Part shown: piece after piece, positions 44,471 through 54,406 of the stretch
Layout of the letters: each line of letters starts with the position of its first letter
Numbering within the stretch: position 1 is the stretch's first letter
Assembly (NCBI RefSeq): GCF_000327285.1
Contig: NZ_HE998572.1
Location: 88,131-152,130 of the forward strand
DNA: 64,000 bases
Reading direction: 5' to 3'
Source of the DNA: Holdemania massiliensis AP2
Lineage (GTDB): Bacteria; Bacillota_I; Bacilli_A; Erysipelotrichales; Erysipelotrichaceae
Translations under genes and position numbers: made by a program
Notes under the pieces: generated by a model
Seen by the model: the letters and a program-made list of their open reading frames with translations, nothing else
Told to the model about the DNA's origin: nothing
Databases searched by the model: none

Positions 44471-45742
44471 CTAGTTCGAGTTAATGTAATTAATAAGCTC
44501 TTCAACGCATTTTTCATTCTCAAATTGATTAATATCATAAGACAACTTCTCATATTCTCCACTTATTAAATTTTTAAGTTGATTCTTAATTTCGCTTACT
44601 TCATAAGGAGTACACGTATAATTTAATTCAGAAAAGATTCTAAAAGTTGGGCTATTTTTCATCGCTAAAATAAATAATGGTTTTTTAAGAAGAATGTATT
44701 CTAAACTTTTTGAAGGAAAATAAGGCTGCAATGAATCTGTTTCCAAAATTGTATCAAACAATAGTAATACATCTGAAGATATCATTTCCTGCATAGCTTC
44801 TGCATAAGGAATTTTATCATATACTTTTATTATTGAAGTCAATTTAAAAGTTTCTATTTGTTTCTTATACCTCTCTATTAACTCCCCATAAAAAGTAATC
44901 TGCAATTTATCTTTTAAATTAGGGATTTCATCTTTCAACTGATTCAAAGCAATCAGAAATTTATCAATTTTTCTAAGCCCATAGATTCTGCCAAAGTGAG
45001 CAAGCTTCAATTTATTATCACTTTTTTCTATATTTGAACTTGAAGCTATAATCAGATCTTCATAAAGCTTCCAGCCTTCTATATAATTTAATGGAATTAT
45101 AATTGATTTCTTTCTTAATTCATCTTTGTTTTTGTAATGCGAAATCATAAAATCACGCTGTTCTTCACATATAAAAATTAATTTATCAGCTTTTTTCATT
45201 GCGATCTTTTCATAAAACCCATTCATATATATAAAGATATATACTAAAAACCCAACTTTATTCAATAATGAATATTCCCTAAAACTCTCTTTATCATATT
45301 TATATGGTGATTTGTAAAGCGGATCAGAAAAAGACGCTATCCACTTAACATTTTTGCGCAATTTAACTAAATACGCTGCTAAATGAGTAAATGCAGGAAC
45401 TGAAGATGAATAAACAAAATCATAAGAGATTTTATTTGTTTTCTTCACACAAAAAAAACAATATCTTATGATATTATAAATTCCTTCAAGAACATTCCTT
45501 TTATCAGCGGTAGCAATAGCTTGCTCATATTTACAAACATATTCAATCGAAAACTTCTTCCAATTATCGTCCTTATTAAGTTCTTCTTCGAGTCCTTCAT
45601 CATTCTTTCCTTTTAAAGCCACTACATCCATCATGCAATCTAAATTTCGCAAGTGTTTATAGCTAATCAAAGTAACTGTATCATTAAAAGGAATGAATCC
45701 CCCTGGAATTATAAGCATTCTTTTTTTAGTCATGCCGTTCAC
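44471..45742 (-). CDS. GT4 family glycosyltransferase
   Basis: About 420 residues, GT-B fold, no TM segments that matter. The second domain has KLAHFGRIYGLRKID, KIPYAEAMQEMISSDVLLLFD, and FPSKSLEYILLKKPLFI, whose Glu matches the EX7E-type acidic site of retaining GT4 enzymes. A possible GTG at 45742 lies 4 bases after AAGGAG, and an ATG at 45733 lies 13 bases after it; the choice is open. The gene overlaps the DUF2304 gene upstream. It faces the SGNH gene with only 6 bases between stops. Nucleotide sugar and acceptor unknown. Confidence 0.8.
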   Translation of the reverse strand: MNGMTKKRMLIIPGGFIPFNDTVTLISYKHLRNLDCMMDVVALKGKNDEGLEEELNKDDNWKKFSIEYVCKYEQAIATADKRNVLEGIYNIIRYCFFCVKKTNKISYDFVYSSSVPAFTHLAAYLVKLRKNVKWIASFSDPLYKSPYKYDKESFREYSLLNKVGFLVYIFIYMNGFYEKIAMKKADKLIFICEEQRDFMISHYKNKDELRKKSIIIPLNYIEGWKLYEDLIIASSSNIEKSDNKLKLAHFGRIYGLRKIDKFLIALNQLKDEIPNLKDKLQITFYGELIERYKKQIETFKLTSIIKVYDKIPYAEAMQEMISSDVLLLFDTILETDSLQPYFPSKSLEYILLKKPLFILAMKNSPTFRIFSELNYTCTPYEVSEIKNQLKNLISGEYEKLSYDINQFENEKCVEELINYINSN

Positions 45743-46073
45743 TTAGCTCCTTTTTTAACATAGCTATTTCATATGTCATATTTTTTATTTGTTCATTTAA
45801 CAAAGATATTTTAAGAAACAAATAAAAGCTAAGTAAATATAGCAGGAATATCATAATTAGAAAAAGAGTGTTTACAGCAACAGCTATATTTAAAGCATTT
45901 GAAATGGAATATACTATCTGCGGAAATATACTGATAAAGATAATCCCTAGAGACCACAAAGTCCAAACTATTGAATACTTTATATTCATCTTATGCTTTT
46001 TTGAACATGAAATAACAAATATAAATGTTAATATAGAAGCTGCACATAACGCTATTTGTAAATATAAAGACAT
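45726..46073 (-). CDS. DUF2304 small membrane protein
   Basis: A 115-residue protein with three TM helices and a charged C-terminal coiled segment (about residues 90-113). IKYSIVWTLWSLGII in the second helix region is the DUF2304 signature. DUF2304 genes commonly lie next to DPM1-like GT2 genes and are thought to assist in polyprenyl-phosphate-sugar formation or translocation. Here it follows the GT2 at 46090 by 16 bases and overlaps the GT4 gene, forming a three-gene unit. Confidence 0.85.
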   Translation of the reverse strand: MSLYLQIALCAASILTFIFVISCSKKHKMNIKYSIVWTLWSLGIIFISIFPQIVYSISNALNIAVAVNTLFLIMIFLLYLLSFYLFLKISLLNEQIKNMTYEIAMLKKELSERHD

Positions 46074-46089
46074 ATCATAACGCCCCCTG

Positions 46090-46755
46090 TCACTGAATGA
46101 AGATTATACTAATCAATACATTAATCATAAATTTGCCTGACTTAAATATTCCATCAAAATAGCTAACTCCACTTTCTCTCTGTTCCATAGAAACTTGTGT
46201 TTCACAAACCTTTAAATTATTTTTTAAAATATGTGTTAGTGCGTCAGATTCACTAACAAAATTCATTTCATACGCAAATTCTTTAAGCACTCTTTTACCT
46301 AAAGCTCTCATACCACTTGTAGGATCATCAATTCTTTTTCCTGTTTTAAGTTTTATGGCTAAACTAATCAATCTGCTGCCTATCATGCGTAAACTCCAAG
46401 GCTTTTTTTGATTTATATATCTTGAGCCAATTACGTAATCATACCCCTCATTTAATTTATCCAGTAAGCTTTTAATATAAACTGGAGGATGCTGACCATC
46501 ACCATCAATAACTATAGCTGCATCATAGTTATTCTCATATGCATATCTAAATCCCATTTGAGTCACACCCGCTAATCCAATATTTACAGGCAAATCTAAA
46601 TGATTTATTTTCATCGAATTAAGCAAATAAGCAGAATTATCCACACTGCAATCATTTATAACAAGATAATCATAACTTAATTCGTTAATTTTCCCCATAA
46701 GATTAGGAATGTTTTCTGATTCATTATAGGCAGGAATTATTACAAGAACTTTCAT
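46090..46755 (-). CDS. GT2 family glycosyltransferase, DPM1-like
   Basis: A 221-residue single-domain GT-A enzyme: VLVIIPAYNESENIP at the start, INDCSVDNS near residue 34, VIDGDGQHPP near 81-90 with the DxD, IGSRY near 111, and DDPTSGMRALGKRV near 140. It lacks the two C-terminal TM helices of the GtrB-like proteins elsewhere in the window; only a short hydrophobic tail is present. The DUF2304 protein downstream probably supplies the membrane part. The predicted role is formation of a polyprenyl-phosphate sugar. Confidence 0.85.
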   Translation of the reverse strand: MKVLVIIPAYNESENIPNLMGKINELSYDYLVINDCSVDNSAYLLNSMKINHLDLPVNIGLAGVTQMGFRYAYENNYDAAIVIDGDGQHPPVYIKSLLDKLNEGYDYVIGSRYINQKKPWSLRMIGSRLISLAIKLKTGKRIDDPTSGMRALGKRVLKEFAYEMNFVSESDALTHILKNNLKVCETQVSMEQRESGVSYFDGIFKSGKFMINVLISIIFIQ

Positions 46756-46846
46756 TTTTGATCACCCTATTAAGTTTAGCATATTTTTTCATAATATGAA
46801 AATAAAACCTGAGTAGCAAGTAGAAAGAGGAAATAAGAGAAAGAAA

Positions 46847-47491
46847 TTAAGCATAGAAGCAAGAAACATCCTCCAAGCCGAGATTTTGTAACTCATACAA
46901 AAAAGATTGTTCCGCTGAAACGTAGCCAAGAATCTTTCTTTTTTTATTGTTGATTTGTATATTGATGGATAAAGATTTTACTTTAATGATGGTATTGGCG
47001 TTTGTCCCTTTTTAATGAAGCGCCGGATAAGTCCGTTACAGTTTTCATTACTTGCACGATCGCATGAATGATAGGGTCTGCCAAAATATATAGAGATACG
47101 TTTCTCATTTGTGCCTCATTTACACTCAATATCAACGGATGACAGAGCATTTGATTTGACTTCACTTACAATCAAATCAATAAGATCTTTCGTTTTATCC
47201 TGCTTTGATATATTGGAAGCTTAATTGACTTTCGTCCGCTTTTGAAAAGCAGCAGAAGCAGATAATTCATGGCGTTTGATAAGGTCTGAATCTCGAACAG
47301 AGATGAAGCATTTTTGATGATCGAATATACATTGGAAACAGAAGTGCCGACGTCAAAGGCAAGAGAGCAAATAAGAACAGTTCTTCCTGTATTCCGTTTT
47401 ATGCACTTGCGAAAAACATCACACGCTCATAATGTTCAAAGGACAGATATTTATATTTATTGGTAGTTGTAATAGAATCGGATTTGTCCAT
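46847..47491 (-). pseudogene. IS30-family transposase remnant
   Basis: On the minus strand from 47491 the sequence reads MDKSDSITTTNKYKYLSFE, a typical IS30 transposase start, and near the other end PYHSCDRASNENCNGL followed by RRFIKKGT, the conserved IS30 C-terminal motif. The middle is shortened and has stops and frame changes; about 215 codons remain of an expected 320-350. It is inactive. It marks the boundary between the GT2/DUF2304 unit and the decayed capsule genes. Confidence 0.75.
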
Positions 47492-47640
47492 AGAATAATA
47501 TCTCTTCTGTTTTAGTCGACATAATGATACTACTTCTATGGGCTTTTTTCATGCATTCTTAATTTCACTTTCATTTTACAATTAACATTATGAAAATAAA
47601 TACATTTTCACTTAAGTGATTTTATTTGTATTTTACTATA

Positions 47641-48380
47641 TTAGCCCTTTAGCCAAACAGTTCTATTAATAATATCTCTGTAGCTTTGGATAATTTTAAC
47701 TACTTTAATGGAAATACTATCATCACTATAATCCTCTGCTTCTATAGAAATTTCTTTATTCTCATTTATAGCGAACGCCATATTTACACTTTGAATAAAA
47801 GTTTCAGTTGATATACCTCCAATAAATAAAGATCCCTTATCTAAGACCTCAGGTATCTCTGTACTTGTTCTTATTAAGACAGCCGGAAATCTTAAAATAG
47901 AACTTTCATCAGATAGAGTACCACTATCACAAAGAACACAAAAAGTATTTTTTTGAAACTTATTATAATCAAAAAAACAAATGGTTTCATATTTTTTACA
48001 AGTGAGTCAAATATGAAATCGCGTTTATCTAACCTTTTTTTCTAGGATGTGTACTATATATAGTAGGTAAGTTATAAGTTTAAGCTACTTTATTTATGGC
48101 ATTCATTAGAGAAATATAATTAGATTCAATATCAACATTTTCTTCTCGGTGTGCTGATACGAGTATATATTTTCCATTATGTAAGTTCAATTGTTCTAGT
48201 ATATTTGATTCTTCAATTTCATCCCGATAGGCGATAAAACCTCTTTCATAGGAAAAACCATAACGAAAATTGTTTTTCCGTCTATACCTTCATTAAATAA
48301 ATATCTTCTACTATGCTCTTTGATAAACAAATAATTTCAGGACGAGTTTCCAAAATAGTCATTAGTTTAAATTTCTTCAT
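47641..48380 (-). pseudogene. capG: Decayed UDP-N-acetylglucosamine 2-epimerase (CapG/FnlC-like)
   Basis: The start MKKFKLMTILETRPEII matches the CapG/WecB N-terminus, then a large internal part is missing. Readable pieces resume at ILEQLNLHNGKYILVSAHREEN, whose SAHREEN is the family signature, then FCVLCDSGTLSDESSIL (usual form: SDSGTxxEE) and a C-terminal segment ending QSYRDIINRTVWLKG. At least two frame changes and one deletion are needed to join them. In the intact pathway this enzyme completes UDP-N-acetyl-L-fucosamine synthesis after CapE and CapF. The start overlaps the end of the capF remnant, preserving the ancestral operon order. Confidence 0.75.
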
Positions 48381-49440
48381 ATTCTCCCTCTCTACTAGCC
48401 CACATAATCGTAACTAAGTCAGTTGTTCTTATATTTCCTTTACAATGAGTATATCCTACAGGTATATCAACAACTTGAATCTCTTTTCCAGAGACGTAAT
48501 ACTCTCCAATCTCGTCATTACATAAAGAACGTAATTGTATAACCCCTTCTCCTGCAACTACGATAATTTTTCATTTTTAGTATGGTGCCAATGATTTCTT
48601 TAGCTATACCCGGATGACTAATATTTACTGATATTTGACCTTGTATAATTGTTTTAATCAATTCAGTAAAGGGATTTCTACTATCTTTATTCATCTTTGG
48701 AGGATAGGAGAATTCATCTAATAGTAAATAACTTAAATATGTTGCATATAAATTTTTGCAAAACTCATCCTTCATATTAGCAATTGATAGATTTTCTCTA
48801 CTTTTTTAAATTTCTTAATTAATGAAGCTATTTCTGACAAAGATTTTTTATAAGAAGGCTCAATCTTATTGATTTCATTATTGCTCTACGTTTCTATACA
48901 ATTTATAAAAGCAGCCACGATATCATCTATATAAGCAAACTCAATTACACGTTCAGTATCATTAATTACAATATCAATATTATGTGCTATGTTGTAGCAA
49001 AATGTTGCAAGCACACTATTATAATTAGATTTCCACCATTTTCCGAAAGCGTTGGTTAATCGAAAAATATAAATATTCGCTCCAGTCTCACGGTGAGTAA
49101 TTTCTTAATAGTTCCACAGCTTTTTTTGCTTTTTCCATAATCATTATTCTGAATTGCGTAATAGATGAACTAAATAGAATTGGCAAGTATCTCTGATGCA
49201 ATTTGCATAAATCTATTTTAAATTGGTGTTAACTGCATAAAATTCATTTGAATCTTTAGGCCGATTTACTTCTGCTAGATGCATTATAAAATCACAAGAA
49301 CATATTGTGTCTTCTAAAGATATTTCTCCTATATTATCAAAGCAAATTACCTCATATCCTTCGGTTCTTAGAGTCAAGCATAAATTCTTACCAATAAAAC
49401 CACCTGCCTCTATTACTAATATTTTCTTTTTTTGAACTAC
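48367..49440 (-). pseudogene. capF: Decayed CapF/FnlB-like reductase with cupin domain
   Basis: Pieces in order on the minus strand: KKKILVIEAGGFIGKNLCLT (Rossmann start), FIMHLAEVNRPKDSNEF, IFRLTNAFGKWWKSNYNSV with AYIDDIVAAF, then the C-terminal cupin with MKDEFCKNLYATYLSYLLLD, QISVNISHPG, HWHHTKNEKF and YYVSGKEIQVVDIP. These follow CapF from N- to C-terminus. No start codon remains in frame with the first piece, and several stops and frameshifts interrupt it. The longest open part (48518-48775) could still give an 85-residue cupin fragment, but this is unlikely to be functional. Confidence 0.78.
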
Positions 49441-49462
49441 CTTCTATATAAATATACTCCTT

Positions 49463-50473
49463 CTAATTATTTATTTCATCTTTGAATAATTCTAACTTTA
49501 ATAATAATTGCTTCATACTATTTATATCTAAACGATTAGTATTATGAGAAGTGTAGTCTACTAATTCCGCTAATTCATGATTACCTGAACTTATGTATTT
49601 ATCATAATTTAAATCACGATTATCAGCAGGAATCCTAAAATAATCACCTAAATCAATAGCTTTTATCATTTCTTCTGAAGTTATCAAAGTTTCATATAAT
49701 TTTTCCCCATGTCTAGTTCCTATATATGAAATTTTCGAATCTGATTTTTTCAACTCTAAAACTGCTTTAGCTAATGTTTCTATAGTCGCGGATGGGGCTT
49801 TCTGTACGAAAAGATCACCCTGTTTACCATGTTCAAAAGCATACAAAACCAATTCTACCGCTTCTTCTAGAGTCATCATGAAGCGCGTCATGTCAGGATT
49901 AGTAATCGTTATTTCTTTGCCATGATCTATCTGATCACAGAAAAGCGGAATAACGCTCCCTCTTGAAGCCATGACATTTCCATATCTTGTTAAACAGAGA
50001 ATTGTATCATCTTCCTGTAATTGCCTGCTTCGTGCGATCACATTCTTTTCCATTAAAGCTTTAGTCATCCCCATAGCGTTTATAGGGTAAGCTGCTTTAT
50101 CCGTACTAAGAAAAATTGCTTTTTTTACTTTATTTTCAACACAAGCATTTATAACATTATCGCTTCCATGAACATTAGTTTTAACCGCTTCCATAGGATA
50201 AAACTCACATGAAGGAACCTGTTTCAATGCAGCCGCATGAAAAACATAATCAACGCCGCGAAATACACCTTTAATTGAATTATAATCGCGAACATCACCT
50301 ATAAAAAACTTTAATTTGTCACTATTATAATATTTTCTCATATCATCTTGTTTTTTTTCATCGCGTGATAATATTCTAATTTCTTTAATACCCGTTTTTA
50401 AAAACCTTTGGCATACAGCATTTCCAAACGAACCAGTTCCACCAGTGATTAACAAAACCTTATTATTAAACAT
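49463..50473 (-). CDS. capE: UDP-N-acetylglucosamine 4,6-dehydratase/5-epimerase (CapE/FnlA-like)
   Basis: Start at 50473, eight bases after AAAAAGGAG; an in-frame codon at 50494 lies before the site (336 residues). An SDR with GGTGSFGNAV near residues 10-20, HAAALKQVPSCE near 82-93, and STDKAAYPINAMGMTK, where Met replaces the usual catalytic Tyr (Met-x3-Lys), a known trait of CapE. It makes UDP-2-acetamido-2,6-dideoxy-4-ketohexose from UDP-GlcNAc, the first step to UDP-L-FucNAc. The next two genes of the pathway downstream are decayed, so its product has no obvious local user. The sequence of capE itself is intact. Confidence 0.9.
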   Translation of the reverse strand: MFNNKVLLITGGTGSFGNAVCQRFLKTGIKEIRILSRDEKKQDDMRKYYNSDKLKFFIGDVRDYNSIKGVFRGVDYVFHAAALKQVPSCEFYPMEAVKTNVHGSDNVINACVENKVKKAIFLSTDKAAYPINAMGMTKALMEKNVIARSRQLQEDDTILCLTRYGNVMASRGSVIPLFCDQIDHGKEITITNPDMTRFMMTLEEAVELVLYAFEHGKQGDLFVQKAPSATIETLAKAVLELKKSDSKISYIGTRHGEKLYETLITSEEMIKAIDLGDYFRIPADNRDLNYDKYISSGNHELAELVDYTSHNTNRLDINSMKQLLLKLELFKDEINN

Positions 50474-50703
50474 TCTATTACACTCCTTTTTCACTTTAAT
50501 TATATCCTATTTTTTTAGATTTTTAATCTTTTTTTCATAATAACTTTAACATCATAAATTAATTTGCTTTGATTATATTAATTTCTTCTTCTAGTAATCT
50601 CATAGAGTCTCCGTATAATAGTCAGACAACATGTTTCTTAACTTCAGAATATTCGTCTGTTTTTTTTTACTATGATGCACTTTTTTATTGGTAATTTTAG
50701 TTT

Positions 50704-51157
50704 GAATATAGAGATCGTGATCTTGCTCATCGTTATTTTAAAAACTCTGAAGTGGCGGTGGACCCATTTCACGTAGTGGAACATCTTACCCTAGATTTCA
50801 CACGTATTCGTATGGATCTAATGAATCGATCCGCCTATCATAGCCCCGCTTATTCTCTGTTGAAGCACTGGCGTGTTGAAATTATCAACAGCTCCATCGT
50901 TCTTACCAGAATCGCAAGCAAACCAACGCCTTAACTGAAAAAGCCTCAATGAAAAGATTCGTGAATTAATCGTTGTTTCTCACGGCTTTTCTAACCTTGA
51001 TCGCTTTCGCGCTCGCGCTCTTTATTGCTTAAACCCTTCTCTTTTTTATTCCCTAATCCCTATGCTATCTTCAAAGCGACAGAAAAGCACAAAACGCGGC
51101 CATTATCGCAAATCCAACCCACAGCCGCCCGCTGATAACACTTCTGATCTTCAATAA
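50704..51157 (+). pseudogene. ISL3-family transposase remnant
   Basis: The plus strand from 50704 reads EYRDRDLAHRYF, then VAVDPFHVVEHLTLDFTRIR with MDLMNR, the DDE-domain region of ISL3 transposases. A frame break around 50930 is followed by LNEKIRELIVVSHGFSNLDRF and a basic C-terminus ending at 51157. The N-terminal half and zinc-finger part are missing. Base composition is higher in GC than the flanking DNA. Inactive fragment. Confidence 0.65.
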
Positions 51158-51237
51158 ACTTGATCTCATTTTACTTATTTTACTTACTTTGAACCTTTAG
51201 CAAATCAAAACCACCCGTAAAACGGATGGTTTGCTCT

Positions 51238-51282
51238 GAGCCTATAAGGCTCTGTTCCTAGCCAGCGCCTCAAGGCGCTGGC
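51238..51282. terminator. Two hairpins downstream of tnpA
   Basis: GAGCCT/AGGCTC at 51238-51252 and the nine-pair GCCAGCGCC/GGCGCTGGC at 51261-51282 lie on the 3' side of tnpA. No clear T run follows on the minus strand. They probably limit read-through across the element or form part of its end structure. Confidence 0.45.
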
Positions 51283-51346
51283 TTTCACTTTGTTCAAGCC
51301 CCTATTACATTTTGTCTCTTTTGCTGCCCCTAAAGGAGCGTTCGGA

Positions 51347-51811
51347 TTACTTGCCCTGACCCTTAAAAGGGTCTTCGTATTCCTTTACGCTCAGTTTATC
51401 CAACACTTTATCTCTTTCTTCTTGTTCCCTTATGTATTTTGCTATTGTCGCTTCATTCAATCCCACTGTACTTACGTAGTATCCTTCCGCCCAAAAGTGT
51501 CGGTTCCCAAACTTGTATTTCAAATTTGCATGCTGATCAAACATCATCAGCGCTGATTTTCCTTTCAAATACACCATGAACGAGGATACACTGTATTTTG
51601 GCGGAATAGCTAGCAGTAAATGTACATGATCTGGCATCCTATGCCCCTCAATGAACTCCACCCCTTTGTATTTACACAGAGCTTTGATGATATCGATTAA
51701 ATCTTTTCGATATTGATTATAGATCACTTTTCTTCTATACTTGGGGATGAACACAATGTGATATTTGCACATCCATGCTGTGTGGGCTAATGAATTGTAT
51801 TTCTTAGCCAT
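51347..51811 (-). CDS. tnpA: IS200/IS605 family Y1 transposase TnpA
   Basis: Start at the ATG at 51811, with AAAGGTGA just upstream (154 residues). The HUH motif is His62-Val-His64 in MPDHVHLLLAI, and Tyr126 in IAKYIREQ is the expected nucleophile. WMCKYHIVFIPKYRRK at 13-28 and FWAEGYYVSTVG at 106-117 are strongly conserved in this family. It cuts and joins single-stranded DNA at hairpin ends (peel-and-paste). All catalytic residues are intact and the length is normal, so the element may be active. No tnpB accompanies it. Confidence 0.93.
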   Translation of the reverse strand: MAKKYNSLAHTAWMCKYHIVFIPKYRRKVIYNQYRKDLIDIIKALCKYKGVEFIEGHRMPDHVHLLLAIPPKYSVSSFMVYLKGKSALMMFDQHANLKYKFGNRHFWAEGYYVSTVGLNEATIAKYIREQEERDKVLDKLSVKEYEDPFKGQGK

Positions 51812-51914
51812 TTGAATCACCTTTCCTTTCTTAATAGTAGCTTGAACAACTCTATTCTATTCGGAAAGGTGATTCCACTGTATAACTTTTTTTGTCCACC
51901 CGCATAGCGGGTGG

Positions 51915-53102
51915 TTTTTTGTTTCGCGGGCTTCGCCTGCCCAACCGACTTAAGTCTTCCCGAAATCCACCTTCTGTGGATTTCTCCGTATGATAAAAAA
52001 CACAGATTTCTCTGTGTTTTCAATGAATGTAATAAAAATGGATATTCAGTCTTTTTGCGCTTTATCGCTTTGACTTTCTATCTATTTTTTCTTTTTTCAA
52101 ACCCTATACGATTTTATATTACCTTAATTCCTTAGCCTATTTTAAGGCAAGTTTAAAAGATGATTATCAATGTCTGATCGGTATTTACTGGACAAAGAAT
52201 GTGGTAAACAAGATAGCTCACATTGGATCACCCACTTCGCCTATGCTATAAGCAACGCGAACCTATAATCATAACAGATTACTGGACTTTTTAACTTGTT
52301 AAAATTTCGCTTTGATTTATCGGGTTAATTGTAGAGTGCAAACAATATTTCAGGTTAGCAAATTCAACTTCATTTTCTTTTGGATTGGTGATCGGCTCTC
52401 TTTCCTATAAAATGCTATTCTACGAAATGAAAACATCCTTTGCATATAAAATTTCAATGATTTATACAGAAACTACAAACAAAATCTGAAGCAACAATTT
52501 CTAAATTTGCCGTTGTTGTAATAGGCAATAATCCTTTATTTGCACTACTATCTAGGTAAACACGCAAAACTAATTCTTCAAGAATACTCCAATTACTTAC
52601 AGTTAGCTATTAAAGACTTAAATACTGAATTTGTTGCTTCTTTTTTCATTTGTAGCTGAACTTAAACCTGAATGCTCAATTTTTTCATTACCCGAAACCA
52701 ATTAACATTGTAAAGTTCCATTCCGTCTTATTTTCTAAGTTGTTTTTTACTCTACGATGCATCTCAATTGAAATTTTCTAAATCTCTTCGGGATTGTTGT
52801 CAACCTTTATTATTTTAAAACTAATTTGAGCACCAGACCACTTTTTTGAAGCGTCCTTTTTTAAAACTCTATACTGTTTTATTACCTATTTGAAAAAGAT
52901 GTCGATTTCCATTAGCTTTTAATGCGCTCATTTTTATGCATTTTTCATATACATATTATAAAAAAGTCAATACAGCATAGACACGAGGAGCAATTTCTAC
53001 AACTTATCAGCATTTTTGACCTTATTTTATCTCATTTATACGAGTAAATTCAAAGTTCTATTTTCATCTTTCAGAAGTGAAACTTAACTTTTCAATTGAG
53101 CC
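51915..53102. other. Non-coding, degenerate stretch between IS200 and the broken membrane gene
   Basis: About 1.2 kb with no gene. The first 100 bases hold short hairpins (GAAATCCACC/TGTGGATTTC at about 51960 and ACACAGA/TCTGTGT at about 52000). The rest shows short coding-like runs in several frames on the minus strand, such as one reading KISIEMHRRVKNNLENKTEL near 52.7-52.8 kb, interrupted by many stops. I could not assign them to a family. Most likely decayed coding DNA. Confidence 0.45.
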
Positions 53103-54309
53103 TCATTTAATTACTCTTTCTTTGTTCTTTATTTTTATTATATTTATTTTAAAAGCTTCAACAACAAAAATATTCATTGCTAAAAAGAAAACTAAAATAT
53201 TTCTATATGTCATATAATAGTGTATTTGCGAATGATTTCCTAATATCAAAAGCCAAATAAAAGGATATGAAGCTACAAATAATAAAGGAAGCAACGATAT
53301 AATCTCTTTCTTCAATTTAAAGCAAAGATACAGAAATGAAGAACAAACAATGCCAATATAGCAGTAAAAATATTCTTTTTTTCCAAAATAATTCAAAATA
53401 TTATCGTGTAGCATTCTTTTATAGTCAATAACATATTCAGTACTGCCATTTATTCTAAATAAACTTTGTTTAACCCCTTCCACAATGATTTCCTATTTAG
53501 AATTAAGGATCCGACAATCCATTTTAAAATCCAGGTTAGTCCATATCCTAAACACCAATAAACAGAAAGTAAAATCACTTCTTTCATTAAAATACTGAAT
53601 GTTTTTTCATTATAATTTATATAAATATAAATTATAATAGGCACTCCCATTGATAATATCGGCACTGTTAAAAAATCAAAAAAATTGACAATTGAACCAA
53701 CAGTAAATAATATCAAATAGAGCCTTTTTATATTTCCTTTATTTTTCAGCACTAATAGCGAACATATTAGCATAATAATAAAAACACTCATATATTGCAT
53801 ACTGATAGGAATAATATATATGTAGCACATAATGAGACCTATTAATAAAGATAATGGTAACATATAGGATTGACACGTCTCTTTTAAATTAATTAATAAA
53901 TACATAATTAAAGTATAAAAAATAACCATGTTTATTATCCTGATACCCTGAATATCTGTAAACATGAGTAATGGTTTTAATAGAATTAAATACCCGTGCC
54001 AATATCGTGCATAATTATTCACATTCATTGCATTATAAAGACAGTTTTGTCCATTTAACTGCATACTGTTTTGCAACATAAGAATATCTGTTGGATTATC
54101 TGCTGAACTTGCAAGAGTATAAAATCTGAATGTACTCCATCCATACCCCTCATTCATTAGTTTGTCTATTGATTTAAGAGCATTATCAGTAATTGAGCTA
54201 GTATTTATTGCCATGGAAATAGTTAGTGAAAATATGTAGAATAGCATTAAGAATATAAATAAATATATGATTTTTTTATAAATTTTTTATTAGCACCAAC
54301 TGAACTCAT
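53103..54309 (-). pseudogene. Polytopic membrane protein, broken by two single-base frameshifts
   Basis: The likely start is the ATG at 54309, six bases after GGGGGA. It reads MSSVGANKKFIKKSYIYLYS and stops; one added base at 54252-54253 continues it as YLYFLMLFYIFSLTISMAI into the frame open from 54247. A second added base in the C4 run at 53464-53467 joins NRKSLWKG to VKQSLFRINGSTEY, open to 53103. The repaired protein is about 400 residues with ten or so TM helices and an early outer loop (NEGYGWSTFRFYTLAS..PTDILM). Its place among GT4 genes and a flippase would suit a polymerase or a GT-C-type enzyme, but no named family is recognised. Confidence 0.6.
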
Positions 54310-54406
54310 ATTAATTCCCCCTTATAGATTATATTAAACTAATCGCTCTTGACTTCTTTTATCATCACAGTGACATCTATATACTTAAAATATATAATGA
54401 AATCAA

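Larger units (their letters stand above)
51208..51914 (-). mobile_element. IS200/IS605-type insertion sequence (tnpA only)
   Basis: A single-gene element of about 700 bases, the usual IS200 size. Imperfect palindromes with matching stems mark both ends: AAACCACCCG/CGGATGGTTT at 51208-51232 and CCACCCGC/GCGGGTGG at 51896-51914. IS200 ends are recognised as hairpins and not as inverted terminal repeats, so exact boundaries need comparison with other copies. It is inserted beside the ISL3 remnant. Additional hairpins at 51926-51940, 51961-51985 and 51997-52021 lie just outside and may belong to a longer left end. Confidence 0.75.

Noticed and set aside
48518..48775. An independent small cupin gene
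   Set aside because: It is a fragment of the decayed capF C-terminal domain, flanked by further capF pieces in other frames.
51896..52021. A possible CRISPR-like series of short palindromes
   Set aside because: The stems differ from each other, there are no equal-length spacers, and they sit at an IS200 end where hairpins are expected.
51817..52023. A small minus-strand frame directly upstream of tnpA
   Set aside because: It spans the hairpins of the IS200 left end and reads through palindromes; no protein-like features.
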